Assembly (NCBI GenBank): GCA_007121695.1
Contig: SKKC01000431.1
Span: 1-7,820 of the forward strand
Direction of reading: 5' to 3'
Length of the DNA stretch: 7,820 bases
From: Spirochaetales bacterium
GTDB lineage: Bacteria; Spirochaetota; Spirochaetia; DSM-27196; SKKC01
The translations under genes and the position numbers were made by a program. Shown piece after piece: positions 7,574-7,820 of this stretch (position 1 is its first letter; each line of letters starts with the position of its first letter). The notes below the pieces were generated by a model. That model worked only from the letters and a program-made list of their open reading frames with translations. It ran no database searches and was not told the origin of the DNA.

Positions 7574-7589
7574 GTGGCAGGGATGCCAC
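7574..7589 (-). promoter_or_regulatory. Leader hairpin 2, next to the ribosome-binding site
   Basis: GTGGCA and TGCCAC form a perfect 6-base-pair stem around a four-base loop, immediately upstream of the Shine-Dalgarno sequence of PPi-PEPCK. On the minus strand its 5' arm, with the preceding C, reads CGTGGC. That is complementary to GCCACG in and beside the loop of the upstream hairpin (7603-7630), so the two structures could interact or exclude each other. Any regulatory role is inferred. Confidence 0.45.
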
Positions 7590-7602
7590 GGGTCGGGGCG
7601 TG

Positions 7603-7630
7603 TGTACGGCGCCGTGGCTGGCACCGCACA
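7603..7630 (-). promoter_or_regulatory. Leader hairpin 1 between the transporter and PPi-PEPCK genes
   Basis: On the minus strand TGTGCGGTGCC and GGCGCCGTACA pair over 11 positions (nine Watson-Crick, two G-U) around the six-base loop AGCCAC. It starts seven bases after the transporter stop codon. No T-run follows in the minus direction, so it is not a standard intrinsic terminator. It could stabilise the 3' end of the transporter message, be a processing site, or form the 5' end of a PPi-PEPCK transcript if the candidate promoter at 7639-7667 is used. Confidence 0.5.
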
Positions 7631-7636
7631 ACTAAT

Positions 7637-7820
7637 CTAAAATATCACTGGCCACAGCAGTTGTGAAATAATCACAAAGACTGCGATCGACAGACCAAGC
7701 AGGACGATTCCCGCCTTCATCATGTCTCCGGTCGTAAAGTGGCCGGATGCGTATGCAATTGCATTGGGTGGCGTGTTCGCCGGGAGCAGGTACGCGAAGG
7801 ACGAAGCGATACCGGCTGCA
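7637..7820 (-). CDS. DASS/SLC13-type sodium:dicarboxylate (anion) transporter, C-terminal part (N-terminus off window)
   Basis: The minus strand encodes 60 residues ending at the TAG at 7637-7639; the gene continues beyond the right edge. The segment begins AAGIASSFAYLLPANTPPNA and continues through IAYASGHFTTGDMMKAG into a last membrane helix ending WPVIF. The pattern S-F-x-x-x-L-P-x-x-T-P-P-N-A followed by Y-x-S-G is the C-terminal signature of the divalent anion:sodium symporter family, which imports succinate, malate, fumarate, citrate or, in some members, sulfate. The TPPN element is part of the second substrate/sodium-binding loop known for this family. The substrate cannot be fixed from the fragment. 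PPi-PEPCK follows in the same direction after 74 bases, which favours a C4-dicarboxylate. Confidence 0.82.
   Translation of the reverse strand, partial: AAGIASSFAYLLPANTPPNAIAYASGHFTTGDMMKAGIVLLGLSIAVFVIISQLLWPVIF
7639..7667 (-). promoter_or_regulatory. Candidate promoter of PPi-PEPCK inside the 3' end of the transporter gene
   Basis: On the minus strand TTCACA (complement of 7662-7667) matches five of six bases of the sigma-70 -35 box. Seventeen bases later TATTTT (complement of 7639-7644) matches four of six of the -10 box. Transcription would begin near 7632, at the foot of leader hairpin 1, giving a leader of about 70 bases. The inverted repeat TTGTGA-aataa-TCACAA (7661-7677) overlaps the -35 box and could be an operator. 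This is pattern matching only; read-through from the transporter gene is equally possible. Confidence 0.4.

Noticed and set aside
7563..7631. A 23-residue N-terminal extension of PPi-PEPCK from an ATG at 7631
   Set aside because: It would run across both leader hairpins and the AAGGAGG site, and its composition is unlike the family. The ATG at 7562 has an excellent ribosome-binding site.
7661..7677. A canonical CRP binding site
   Set aside because: The half-sites TGTGA and TCACA are present, but they are separated by five bases instead of six, so I list it only as a palindrome of unknown binder.
1..7820. Mobile elements, CRISPR arrays, tRNA or rRNA genes, toxin-antitoxin or defence genes
   Set aside because: No terminal inverted repeats, transposase motifs, spaced direct repeats, cloverleaf-like segments or short paired toxin-antitoxin frames were seen on either strand.

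Overview
The window comes from a bacterial chromosome with moderately high GC content and tightly packed genes. No insertion sequence, tRNA, rRNA or CRISPR array is visible. The organism cannot be fixed from this sequence. A six-helix membrane sensor ending in a HAMP-like linker, next to pyrophosphate-type phosphoenolpyruvate carboxykinase (PPi-PEPCK), would fit an anaerobic or facultative bacterium such as a free-living spirochaete. That is a low-confidence inference.

Layout, left to right. (1) Positions 1-815, minus strand: the N-terminal 271 residues of a six-helix membrane signalling protein that runs off the left edge just after a HAMP-like segment. (2) Positions 814-4075, plus strand: a three-gene operon joined by two 4-base ATGA overlaps. 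It encodes a YibE/F-family membrane protein, a CoA-disulfide reductase-like flavoprotein and a YfcE/MJ0936-like metallophosphoesterase. (3) Positions 4075-4103: a compact intrinsic terminator between convergent genes. (4) Positions 4110-7562, minus strand: a 1150-residue protein recognised as PPi-PEPCK, which interconverts oxaloacetate plus pyrophosphate and PEP plus phosphate plus CO2. (5) Positions 7563-7636: a leader with two hairpins, and a candidate promoter whose -35 and -10 boxes reach into the gene upstream. (6) Positions 7637-7820, minus strand: the C-terminal 60 residues of a DASS/SLC13-type anion (di- or tricarboxylate) transporter that runs off the right edge.

How the genes may work together. 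The transporter and PPi-PEPCK lie in the same direction 74 bases apart. Together they suggest a module in which C4-dicarboxylates are imported and their carbon exchanged between oxaloacetate and PEP at the expense, or gain, of pyrophosphate. The plus-strand operon pairs a membrane protein of unknown function with a thiol or NAD(P)H redox enzyme and a phosphodiesterase. The tight coupling suggests co-regulation, but no shared pathway can be read from the sequence. The sensor gene and this operon diverge from start codons that overlap within a single CATG, so each promoter must lie inside the other gene's 5' coding region.

No clearly unprecedented system is visible. The points most worth following up are the PPi-PEPCK/transporter pair with its structured leader, and the overlapping divergent starts.
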